Below, piece by piece: positions 57,204-64,000 of a stretch of 64,000 nucleotides of DNA. The stretch's first letter is position 1. The number at the start of each line of letters is the position of its first letter. Source of the stretch: Bordetella parapertussis (GTDB lineage Bacteria; Pseudomonadota; Gammaproteobacteria; Burkholderiales; SG8-41); contig CAMATZ010000028.1 of assembly GCA_945861275.1 (NCBI GenBank), forward strand, positions 1 through 64,000, read 5' to 3'. Position numbers and translations under genes: made by a program. The notes under the pieces are model-generated. The model did no database searches. It was given only the letters and a program-made list of their open reading frames with translations, and was not told the DNA's origin.

Positions 57204-57259
57204 GTAGCGTGCGCTGTGCGCGCGATCTACCCAATCTTCGTGCGCACAGCGCACGCTAC
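57204..57259. repeat. REP-like inverted repeat, GTAGCGTGCGC family, copy 2
   Basis: GTAGCGTGCGCTGTGCGC (57204-57221) pairs perfectly with GCGCACAGCGCACGCTAC (57242-57259). The word is shared with the repeat at 783-860. It follows oxyR and may end its transcript. Confidence 0.65.
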
Positions 57260-57282
57260 AAATTTGAAGGTCAGTGGCGTCG

Positions 57283-57319
57283 ATAGCCATTGTCTATCGA
57301 TAGCATCATAACAATCAAT
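57283..57319 (+). promoter_or_regulatory. Candidate OxyR-binding site upstream of rubrerythrin
   Basis: ATAG-CCATTGT-CTAT (57283-57297) has the ATAG-N7-CTAT layout of an OxyR half-site. Exactly 7 bases further, ATCA-N7-CAAT (57305-57319) repeats it imperfectly, giving the tandem four-word layout of full OxyR sites. A TTGGAT / CACAAT promoter-like pair (57319-57324 and 57343-57348, spacer 18) follows, so OxyR would bind just upstream of the -35, an activating position. Confidence 0.55.
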
Positions 57320-57399
57320 TGGATAGCTTTGCCGGACATCGCCACAATGCGTCCCAAGCGTGAAACACACGCGAACCCAAATCACCCAGGAGACGCACT

Positions 57400-57870
57400 A
57401 TGAAACCCGAATCGATCACCATCAAAAACCTCGAATCCGCCTTCGCCGGTGAATCGATGGCGCATATTAAATACCGTTACTTCGCCAAGATTGCCCGCGC
57501 GCAAGGTGACGAGGCAACGGCGAAAGTGTTCGAAGACACCGCCGATCAGGAAGTGCAGCACGCCTTCGGCCATCTCGACCTGCTCTACCCGCCTGCGGAA
57601 CTCACGCCTGCCAAAGCCCTGGAAATGGCCATCGCCGGCGAGACCTACGAGTACACCGAGATGTATCCCGGTTTCCGCCACCTCGCGGAGCAGGAAGGCA
57701 ACGCAGCCGCGGTAACGGAATTGGACGGGCAAATTGCAGAATCAAGGGAACACGCCGCACGCTTTCGGCAAACGCTGGCCAAGGCCGCCAGGCGCTTCGC
57801 TGCGCTGGCAAAAGTGGAAGAGCGTCACGCCAATCACTACCGAGCGACACTGGCGAGAGTTCAGGCTTAG
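57400..57870 (+). CDS. Rubrerythrin (diiron peroxidase domain only)
   Basis: A 156-residue protein. The ferritin-like diiron motifs E-x6-Y near AGESMAHIKYRYF, DQEVQHAFGH, ETYEYTEMY, AEQEG and KVEERHANHY are visible. It lacks the C-terminal rubredoxin-like domain of longer rubrerythrins. It reduces hydrogen peroxide with electrons from the rubredoxin encoded next. GGAG lies before its ATG. Candidate OxyR site upstream. Confidence 0.92.
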   Translation: MKPESITIKNLESAFAGESMAHIKYRYFAKIARAQGDEATAKVFEDTADQEVQHAFGHLDLLYPPAELTPAKALEMAIAGETYEYTEMYPGFRHLAEQEGNAAAVTELDGQIAESREHAARFRQTLAKAARRFAALAKVEERHANHYRATLARVQA

Positions 57871-57888
57871 CACAACAAGGAGACAGAC

Positions 57889-58059
57889 ATGAAAAAATGG
57901 CAATGCATCGTATGTGGATACATTTATGACGAAACCGCCGGCGACCCGGAACATGGCATCAAAGCCGGCACCCGCTGGGAAGACATACCTTCCGGCTGGG
58001 CCTGCCCTGAATGCGGCATAGCGAAGGAAGATTTTGAAATGGTGCTGCTGGCGGCATGA
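57889..58059 (+). CDS. Rubredoxin
   Basis: A 56-residue protein too short for most gene lists. Its four iron ligands C6, C9, C39 and C42 lie in [10 protein letters not shown] and [12 protein letters not shown], the canonical rubredoxin pattern. It carries single electrons, most probably from the rubredoxin reductase downstream to rubrerythrin. An AAGGAG ribosome-binding site precedes the ATG, 18 bases after the rubrerythrin stop. Confidence 0.95.
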   Translation: MKKWQCIVCGYIYDETAGDPEHGIKAGTRWEDIPSGWACPECGIAKEDFEMVLLAA

Positions 58060-58096
58060 TCAGCACAACACAACTGGTTTAAAATACTGTTCAGTT

Positions 58097-58130
58097 CCCG
58101 CCGCCCGTCGCACAGGCGGCGGGCTTTTTT
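58097..58130 (+). terminator. Intrinsic terminator after rubredoxin
   Basis: A 9-bp stem CCCGCCGCC/GGCGGCGGG with a 9-base loop is followed by TTTTTT. It lies 37 bases after the rubredoxin stop, before the reductase gene, so the reductase may have its own promoter or rely on partial read-through. Confidence 0.85.
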
Positions 58131-58152
58131 CTGCTTGGCATCGAGACACCCC

Positions 58153-59298
58153 ATGCACCCCATCATCATCCTCGGCAGCGGTCTTGCCGGCTACAACGTC
58201 GCCAAGGAATTGCGCAAGCTCGACAAAGACACGCCGCTCACCGTGATCAGCGCCGACAGCGGACATTTCTATTCCAAGCCCATGCTTTCCAACGCGCTGG
58301 CTTCAAAAAAGGCGCCTGCCGCGATTGCGCTCAACACACCGGAGCAGATGGCCACGCAACTCAACGCCACTGTGCGCGCGAAAACCCGCGTAACCGCGAT
58401 CGATGCCACCGCACACCGCGTACAAATCGGCGACGAAACACTGGCCTACGCAAAGCTGGTGCTGGCGCTGGGCGCGGACCAGATCCTGCTGCCCATCGCA
58501 GGCGATGCTGCAGACGCCATCGTCACCGTCAACGACCTGGATGACTACGGGCGATTCCACATCTTGCTCGATGGCAAAAAAAATATCGTGATCATCGGCG
58601 CCGGTTTGATCGGCAGCGAATTCGCCAATGATCTTGTCGTCGCCGGACATCACGTCGAGGTGATCGACATCGCCCATCAACCGCTGGGCCGGCTGCTGCC
58701 GCCCGCGGGCGGCGCGCTGTTGCAGCATAAACTCGCCACGCTGGGCGTCGCCTGGCACTTCGGCACGGGCACAAAATCCGTCGATCACAGTGACGGCGCG
58801 CTGCGGGTGACGCTCGACAGTGGCGAAACGCTGCAAGCCGACATCGTGTTATCCGCCGTCGGGCTCAAGCCACGCACCGAGCTCGCGCGCGGCGCGGGCC
58901 TCACCGTAAATCGTGGCGTCATGGTCAATCGCCATCTGCAAACCAGCGACACGGACATCTACGCGCTGGGCGACTGCATGGAAATCGAGGGCCTGGTGAT
59001 GCCCTATGTGATGCCGATCATGCACGCAGCACGCGCGCTGGGTGCAACACTCTCCGGCAAGGCCACGCTGGTGAGCTTCCCCGCGATGCCGGTGATGGTG
59101 AAAACGCCCGCGTGTCCCACCATCGTTTCGCCGCCTGCGCCCGGCGCGGCAGGGGAATGGAAAATCGAGCAGACGCCCGATGGCGTTAAATCGCTGTTTT
59201 TGGATGCGTCAGGAAAGTTACTGGGTTTCGCCTTGAACGGCACGGCTACTGCCGAGCGTGCCAAGCTGGCGCCGCAGTTGCCGCCGGTGCTGGCTTAA
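58153..59298 (+). CDS. Rubredoxin-NAD(+) reductase
   Basis: A 381-residue flavoprotein from the ATG at 58153. It has an N-terminal FAD-binding dinucleotide fold IIILGSGLAGYNVAKEL, a second, NAD-binding fold IVIIGAGLIGSEFAND near residue 148, and the late FAD motif TDIYALGDCMEI. It moves electrons from NADH to rubredoxin, in the pathway to rubrerythrin. It follows a terminator and ends 25 bases before a convergent gene. Confidence 0.92.
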   Translation: MHPIIILGSGLAGYNVAKELRKLDKDTPLTVISADSGHFYSKPMLSNALASKKAPAAIALNTPEQMATQLNATVRAKTRVTAIDATAHRVQIGDETLAYAKLVLALGADQILLPIAGDAADAIVTVNDLDDYGRFHILLDGKKNIVIIGAGLIGSEFANDLVVAGHHVEVIDIAHQPLGRLLPPAGGALLQHKLATLGVAWHFGTGTKSVDHSDGALRVTLDSGETLQADIVLSAVGLKPRTELARGAGLTVNRGVMVNRHLQTSDTDIYALGDCMEIEGLVMPYVMPIMHAARALGATLSGKATLVSFPAMPVMVKTPACPTIVSPPAPGAAGEWKIEQTPDGVKSLFLDASGKLLGFALNGTATAERAKLAPQLPPVLA

Positions 59299-59323
59299 TC
59301 GTCACTATTTGTTTTTAAATTAT

Positions 59324-60445
59324 TTAACTGGCTGCAGTCATTATTATCAGCAACACAATAATCACCGCCAGCACTGTAAACCCGATCTTCACCCAGCTCT
59401 TCGGATAATCGCCTGAAATTTTTCCGGTGTAGCCGTTCATCACCACCTGAAAATTTTTCGCGCCATAGCGGTATTGCAGCATCCACAGCGGTGCGAGGAT
59501 GTGTTTGAAGGTTTGCCTGCTATACGCGGTGCGCACGTTCAGATTGCGTTGAGTATCTCCCGGCACTGCGGAGGCACACATCGATTGCACCTGCTTCTCC
59601 ATGCCTTCTCGTGAGCGCTGCGCGGCCGCCACCAAATCAATTTGGTAACGCTCAACCACCCAGCCCGACAAATACGCCGGATCGTACGGCGCCAGCGCCG
59701 CCGTTGGAAAGGGCTCCACCGCGCGCAGATGATTGGCCTGTATGCCAAGCGATGCGGGCACCAGCTCATCATCGAAAAAATGATCGATGCGGCCGCTGGC
59801 ATACTCCCAGCGCGTGCGCTGGATTTGGCGCGTTTGACGATTGCCTGAGCTATCGGTGTATTCCTCGGTTTCGTAATAATGGTAGCCGGCTTCGGCTTCC
59901 CAATCCGCGTTCGCCTGCGCGTCAAACGTCCAGTACGGAATGTATAAGCCTTTTACCGTATCGGTGAGCGCGGCCTTCTTTAACTTGTTGGGCGCAAACC
60001 AGCGCGAGCCGTACCAGGTTTTAATCAGGTCACGCGCACCGCTGGCGGCGATTTTCATCGGCAGCAGGCTTTCGGGTGAAAACGCTTCTTTCACCTCTGC
60101 GTACGGCACCAACTGCGTCGCGCCGCAGAAACCGCAGCCCTGCGACTGGCGTGTGGCATCAAACACCGATATCGCATGGCAACTCTGACATTTCACTGAT
60201 TGTTTTTGCGCGCCCCAGCCGCGCTTGTCGTCGGGTATGCCACGCAGTGCGCTGGCTAAATCGTGTTCCTCAATCTTGCCCGCGCTCGCAGTATCCAGCG
60301 TACCAGGCACCTCAGTGCCGCAAAAGCCGCACGCCAGCACCTGCTTGTTGGCATTCCAGACCGCCTCGCCGCCACACGCGGGACAGGTATGTTTGGTGCG
60401 CGCCTTTACTTCAGGCGGTGCATCCTGCACCGGAACTTGCGCCAT
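59324..60445 (-). CDS. Zinc-ribbon membrane-anchored protein, partner of the SPFH gene
   Basis: A 373-residue protein. Two zinc-ribbon-type CxxC pairs lie at the N-terminus (CPACGG and CGFCGT; CQSCHA and CGFCGA), a central soluble region follows, and one hydrophobic segment (about 350-370) ends the protein, so it is probably C-terminally anchored. Proteins of this type are found beside SPFH/YdjI-type genes. The function is unknown. It starts 3 bases after the SPFH gene. Confidence 0.75.
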   Translation of the reverse strand: MAQVPVQDAPPEVKARTKHTCPACGGEAVWNANKQVLACGFCGTEVPGTLDTASAGKIEEHDLASALRGIPDDKRGWGAQKQSVKCQSCHAISVFDATRQSQGCGFCGATQLVPYAEVKEAFSPESLLPMKIAASGARDLIKTWYGSRWFAPNKLKKAALTDTVKGLYIPYWTFDAQANADWEAEAGYHYYETEEYTDSSGNRQTRQIQRTRWEYASGRIDHFFDDELVPASLGIQANHLRAVEPFPTAALAPYDPAYLSGWVVERYQIDLVAAAQRSREGMEKQVQSMCASAVPGDTQRNLNVRTAYSRQTFKHILAPLWMLQYRYGAKNFQVVMNGYTGKISGDYPKSWVKIGFTVLAVIIVLLIIMTAAS

Positions 60446-60448
60446 GGT

Positions 60449-61540
60449 TTAGCTCTTCAAAAATTCATCAACCGCCGCGCGCGTGATGCGATAGGTCGAA
60501 CCGATTTTCTTGCCCTTGAGTTCGCCTTTTTCCAGCGTCGCCAGCACATCGGCTTCCGATACGCCAAGCAGCTTCGCCACATCCGTAACGCCCATAAGAT
60601 CCGGCATCGCGGGTGCCGCCGTCACGGGCCCTGCCGCTGCCACGCCCACGCCCGGCGCCACGGCCGGCGTGCCTTGCGCACCCAGCATGCCACCGGGCTG
60701 ATTCATCATCTGCTGCGCCATGGCGAATCCCATCGCCATTTCGGCGGCCTGCCCACCCATGCCGCCGCCCTGCCCTTTCCCCAGGCCTTCGGCCATCTGG
60801 AATTTCACATAATCGTTAAGGTTGCCAATCGCGCCCATGCTCGAACGCTTGTCGATAGCCTGCTCGACTTCCGGCGGAACGGAAACGTTTTCAACCAGAA
60901 AGCTGGTGAGCTCCAGACCATATTTCGGCGTGATCGACGGATTGATGAGTTGCAGCAGCGCGTCGCCCAGTTCGGTATAACGCGTCGTTATGTCCAGCGC
61001 GGGCACACCGGAACTCGCCATCGCGTCGCTGAAGACACTCACCATGCGTGAACGCATGGTATCGGCAAATTCATCCATTTGAAAATGAAAATCGCTGCCC
61101 GCAACCTCTTTCAAAAAAATCTTCGGATCGACGATCTTGAAATCATAGGTGCCGAACGCACGCAGCCGCACGATGCCGAAATCCTTGTCGCGCAACATCA
61201 CCGGGTTGGCGGTGCCCCATTTGTTACCTGTGAACAAGCGCGTGGTGACATAGTAAACATCGGCCTTGAACGGCGACTCGAACCCGTATTTCCAGCTTTT
61301 CAGCTTGGTCAGCACCGGAATGTTATCGGTGACCAGGGTGTGCTTGCCCGCTTTGAAGGTGTCGCCGAACTCGCCGAGGTAAACGAATTGCGCGACCTGC
61401 GATTCACGCACGATCAACTGCGCCCCGCGCTTGATCGCCTTGTCTTCGTCGGGGAAACGGTACGACAGCGTGTCGCGCGAATCATCCGTCCACTCGATCA
61501 CATCCAGCAGTTCGCCTTTAATGAAATCCATCAAAGCCAT
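60449..61540 (-). CDS. SPFH-domain protein with C-terminal helix-turn-helix-like domain (YdjI-type)
   Basis: A 363-residue protein from the ATG at 61538-61540, with AGGAGG upstream. Residues 1-240 resemble the SPFH (stomatin/prohibitin-like) domain of YdjI-type virion-core-like proteins (RESQVAQFVYLGEFGDTFKAG). A low-complexity stretch of G, M, A, Q and P (about 255-305) follows. The last 50 residues (TDVAKLLGVSEADVLATLEKG ending VDEFLKS) look like an excisionase/MerR-type helix-turn-helix. The open frame continues to 61999, but that part is not protein-like. Function is unknown. Confidence 0.8.
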   Translation of the reverse strand: MALMDFIKGELLDVIEWTDDSRDTLSYRFPDEDKAIKRGAQLIVRESQVAQFVYLGEFGDTFKAGKHTLVTDNIPVLTKLKSWKYGFESPFKADVYYVTTRLFTGNKWGTANPVMLRDKDFGIVRLRAFGTYDFKIVDPKIFLKEVAGSDFHFQMDEFADTMRSRMVSVFSDAMASSGVPALDITTRYTELGDALLQLINPSITPKYGLELTSFLVENVSVPPEVEQAIDKRSSMGAIGNLNDYVKFQMAEGLGKGQGGGMGGQAAEMAMGFAMAQQMMNQPGGMLGAQGTPAVAPGVGVAAAGPVTAAPAMPDLMGVTDVAKLLGVSEADVLATLEKGELKGKKIGSTYRITRAAVDEFLKS

Positions 61541-61608
61541 GTGACATCCTCCTGTAACAAGCGATCGTTGGCAGCGGGCGCTACCACCACATAAAGTGTA
61601 CCTGAAAC

Positions 61609-62814
61609 TTACCGAATCTGGGGCCGCTGCAGCAGCGACGCCACGCCCGCCAGCGCCAGCGCCGCGAGCAACATGAAGCCCACGACATAGCTGCCGGTGA
61701 GCGCCAGCACCAGCGCAAACGCCGGCGGCGCGACCACCACACCACAATACGCGCACGACAGCGACGCGCCGGTCGCCATCGCCACCTTGCCCGGCGGCGC
61801 CACGCGCGCCAGTTCGCCGATGTAAACGCCGTTCCAGCCCAGCGTGGCCGCACCGAAAACGCTCGCCAAACCCACTATCGCGGCATACGGCCACTGCGGC
61901 GACACTTGCGCCATCGCCGCCGCGCACACCGCGGCAGCCACACCCAGGCCGATCAACACCCCTCGTGGATTGCGATAATAATCCGCCGCCGCGCCCCACA
62001 ATAATCGCCCCGCGATCCCCGACAGCATCGCCGCGGATAACACCGCGCCCGCGCGCACCACGCTTAAGTCAGCGCGTTCCACCAGAAACACCACCAGAAA
62101 ACTCGCGAACGACATCTGCACGCCGCCAAACAGGAATGCCGTGAACGAAATTCGCCGCAACTCGGCATGCGACAGCAGCAGGCGCCAGGCATCGCCGAAA
62201 TCCGCATGTGCCGCGTTCGCGCGCGCCGACGGATGATCAAACTTCGCGCGCAGCGGCTGCAAGGCAACCGCGATCACGGCGCACGCCCCCGCGCCAACCA
62301 GCACCGCCATGCGCCATCCACCCGTGGTGATCAGCCACGGAATCGCAATGCCCGCCAATGCACCGCCCAACGGCACGCCGGTCTGGCGCACCGACATGAT
62401 CACATTGCGCAAGTGCGGCGGCGTATGCTCCGCCAGCAGCGCCGAACCCGCAGGCGTCGACGGCCCATAGCCCAAACCGATAACCAGCGCCGCAACGATT
62501 ACCGCCAGCGGATGCGCAAGCGCCGCCAGCGCAAGCCCCGCTCCCGCCACCAGCAAGCCGAACTGCGTCATGCGCACCGCGCCCACGCGCGGCACGCGCG
62601 CACCCGCCGCCGGCGCCGCTATCGCCGACGCCAGATAAATCAGCGCGGTCACCACCCCCACCAGCGTTGCCGGCACGCCGATGTCTGCGCTCGCTGCGGG
62701 CGCCAGCACCGCCGGTGAGAACATCACCGCAGCGGTAAAGGTTTGCCCAATGAGTGCGGTGGGCAGCGCCAGCGCCAAGCCTGAGGCGGGTGTGTGGTTG
62801 GGAGAGACACTCAT
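61609..62814 (-). CDS. MFS transporter
   Basis: A 401-residue protein with about 12 hydrophobic segments and a central charged loop near residue 200. The alanine- and glycine-rich helices and a YGPSTPAGSALLAEHTPP loop are typical of small-molecule exporters or uptake carriers of the major facilitator superfamily. Substrate unknown. It is monocistronic; 68 bases separate it from the SPFH gene, with no features noted. Confidence 0.88.
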   Translation of the reverse strand: MSVSPNHTPASGLALALPTALIGQTFTAAVMFSPAVLAPAASADIGVPATLVGVVTALIYLASAIAAPAAGARVPRVGAVRMTQFGLLVAGAGLALAALAHPLAVIVAALVIGLGYGPSTPAGSALLAEHTPPHLRNVIMSVRQTGVPLGGALAGIAIPWLITTGGWRMAVLVGAGACAVIAVALQPLRAKFDHPSARANAAHADFGDAWRLLLSHAELRRISFTAFLFGGVQMSFASFLVVFLVERADLSVVRAGAVLSAAMLSGIAGRLLWGAAADYYRNPRGVLIGLGVAAAVCAAAMAQVSPQWPYAAIVGLASVFGAATLGWNGVYIGELARVAPPGKVAMATGASLSCAYCGVVVAPPAFALVLALTGSYVVGFMLLAALALAGVASLLQRPQIR

Positions 62815-62830
62815 AACACTTTGTTTTTAT

Positions 62831-62875
62831 TGTCGTTCCCGCCTCCGATTAAAGCATTCGGGGGCGGGAACGACA
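62831..62875. repeat. GTCGTTCCCGCC inverted repeat hairpin
   Basis: TGTCGTTCCCGCC (62831-62843) pairs perfectly with GGCGGGAACGACA (62863-62875) across a 19-base loop. No T-tract follows on either strand. The word GTCGTTCCCGCC is a common dispersed palindrome in betaproteobacteria. It lies between two co-directional genes. Confidence 0.7.
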
Positions 62876-62923
62876 GTCCTGCGGTTTGAAGAACTCATCT
62901 ATGCATCGGATGCAGCGCTCAAT

Positions 62924-64000
62924 TCAAACCGTAGCCAGCGCTTCCAACGCCGCCTGCACTTCCAGCCAGCGCTGCTCTGCGGCATCGATCAGTTGCGCGA
63001 GCTCGGCTTGACGCGCCGCCAACTTGCGCAAATCCGCCGTGCTGGCAGTCTCATACAGCGCCGGATCAGCAAGTCGCGCATCCAGCCCCAGTTTTTCATT
63101 GTTCCACTTCGCCAGATCGCGATCCAGTTTTTCGGTCTCTCTTTCGAGCGGGCGGCGATTACCCGGTGGTTTTTTTTGCGCAGGTTTTTCCTTCGCAACG
63201 ACCTTCGGCATCGCCGCCGGTTTCACACTTACTTTTGTACTTACTTTTGTATTTTGTGCCTGCCGGCGCGCCGCCAACCACGCCAGATAGTCGTCCACAT
63301 CACCGTCAAATTCACTCACCTTGCCGTCAGCCACCAGCAAAAAACTGTCGCACACGCTGCGCAACAGCGCGCGATCATGCGACACCAGCACCAGGCTGCC
63401 CTCGTATTCGGCCAGCGCCACATTCAGCGCGTGGCGCATTTCCAGGTCCAGGTGATTGGTCGGTTCATCGAGCAGCAGGAGATTCGGCCGCGTGCGTATC
63501 ATCAGCGCCAGCGCGAGGCGCGATTTTTCGCCGCCGGAAAACGGCGCCACCGGTGATTCAACCATCTTGCCGCGAAAATCGAAGCCGCCGAGGTAATTGC
63601 GCAATTCCTGCTCGCGCGTGCGCGGTTCCTTGTTGACCAAATGCCACAGCGGCGATTCCTCCGGGCGCAGTTGTTCGAGCTGATGCTGCGCGAAATAGCC
63701 GATAGCCAAACCGCGCGCTTCCACGCGTCTGCCGGCAAGCGGTTCACTTTCTCCCGACAGCAACTTGATCAGCGTTGATTTTCCCGCGCCGTTCGGCCCC
63801 AAGAGTCCGATACGCGCGCCCGGGCGCATCGTCATCTTCACGCCGCTCAGGATAGGCACGCCGTCATAACCCGCATCCACGTCTTCCAGCGTCAGCATCG
63901 GATCGGATGCGCGCTCCGGCGCCATGAATGCAAAATCAAACGGCGTATCGACATGTGCCGCCGAGATGATTTCCATGCGATCGAGCGCCTTCAAGCGGCT
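62924..64000 (-). CDS. ABC-F ATPase, C-terminal part (YheS-like; runs off the window edge)
   Basis: The minus-strand frame is open to the window end, giving the last about 358 residues of a two-ATPase ABC-F protein. Visible are the linker end, the second nucleotide-binding domain with GPNGAGKST, FSGGEKSRLALALM and LLLLDEPTNHLD, and a long charged C-terminal coiled coil. The RLKALDRMEIISAAHVDTPF-type linker resembles YheS. ABC-F proteins bind ribosomes or are translation factors, with no membrane domains. Confidence 0.9.
   Translation of the reverse strand, partial: SRLKALDRMEIISAAHVDTPFDFAFMAPERASDPMLTLEDVDAGYDGVPILSGVKMTMRPGARIGLLGPNGAGKSTLIKLLSGESEPLAGRRVEARGLAIGYFAQHQLEQLRPEESPLWHLVNKEPRTREQELRNYLGGFDFRGKMVESPVAPFSGGEKSRLALALMIRTRPNLLLLDEPTNHLDLEMRHALNVALAEYEGSLVLVSHDRALLRSVCDSFLLVADGKVSEFDGDVDDYLAWLAARRQAQNTKVSTKVSVKPAAMPKVVAKEKPAQKKPPGNRRPLERETEKLDRDLAKWNNEKLGLDARLADPALYETASTADLRKLAARQAELAQLIDAAEQRWLEVQAALEALATV

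Noticed and set aside
57204-57259. Inverted repeat as a regulatory operator for rubrerythrin
   Set aside because: Its word occurs also at 783-860, far from any related gene, so it is a dispersed repeat rather than a specific operator.
61541-61999. Upstream extension of the SPFH gene frame
   Set aside because: It overlaps the MFS gene on the same strand, is low-complexity, and an AGGAGG site precedes the ATG at 61540.

Overview
The window is GC-rich, densely coded chromosomal DNA of a proteobacterium, most probably a betaproteobacterium of the Burkholderiales. This is inferred from gene content: a homodimeric AceE, HrpA, RlmJ, TypA, an OxyR with canonical cysteine numbering, and five Bug/TctC-type solute-binding proteins, a family greatly expanded in Burkholderiales. 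I see no rRNA, tRNA, CRISPR array, phage region or transposase. The only mobile-type sequences are a MITE-like element and several small dispersed inverted repeats.

Layout. 0-8 kb: an edge gene translationally coupled to a UGSC-family selenoprotein with an in-frame UGA, then an HD hydrolase, a MazG-like hydrolase, rlmJ, hrpA and a FecR-domain protein whose stop codon lies in the end of a MITE-like element. 8-21.6 kb is a catabolic/transport region: an orphan Bug protein, a complete five-gene peptide/opine-type ABC transporter, an HD-domain protein that resembles diiron oxygenases, and a cluster of Bug proteins, VOC-fold proteins and a sulfatase. 21.7-38.7 kb is mostly housekeeping: a four-gene operon (coiled-coil protein, phosphatase, alpha/beta hydrolase, lipoprotein peptidase), a TSUP exporter, a cyclase-PilZ protein, an aminotransferase, DoxX, dienelactone hydrolase, a divergent Lrp/aceE pair, another Bug protein beside a broken TauD dioxygenase, a protein of unknown function with an internal duplication, pabB and a phosphoesterase.

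38.8-52.3 kb: a DEAD-box helicase, typA, truncated haemoglobin, a divergent CoA-transferase/FAH-hydrolase pair, a SET-domain protein, and a two-component locus (double-receiver hybrid kinase plus single receiver) followed by the C-terminal scrap of a PP2C phosphatase; then an IlvD/Edd dehydratase and a membrane protein. 52.4-59.3 kb: RraA, two tandem sulfatases and oxyR in one run, then rubrerythrin, rubredoxin and rubredoxin reductase. An ATAG-N7-CTAT site before rubrerythrin suggests OxyR controls this peroxide-detoxification set. 59.3-64 kb: a zinc-ribbon membrane protein paired with an SPFH protein carrying a C-terminal DNA-binding-like domain, an MFS transporter and the end of an ABC-F protein.

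The strongest observations are the UGA-containing UGSC gene with a SECIS-like hairpin, the OxyR/rubrerythrin regulatory unit, the PP2C and TauD remnants, the duplicated-domain unknown protein, and the RraA-sulfatase-sulfatase-OxyR arrangement. Family assignments come from recognised motifs and no database search was run.
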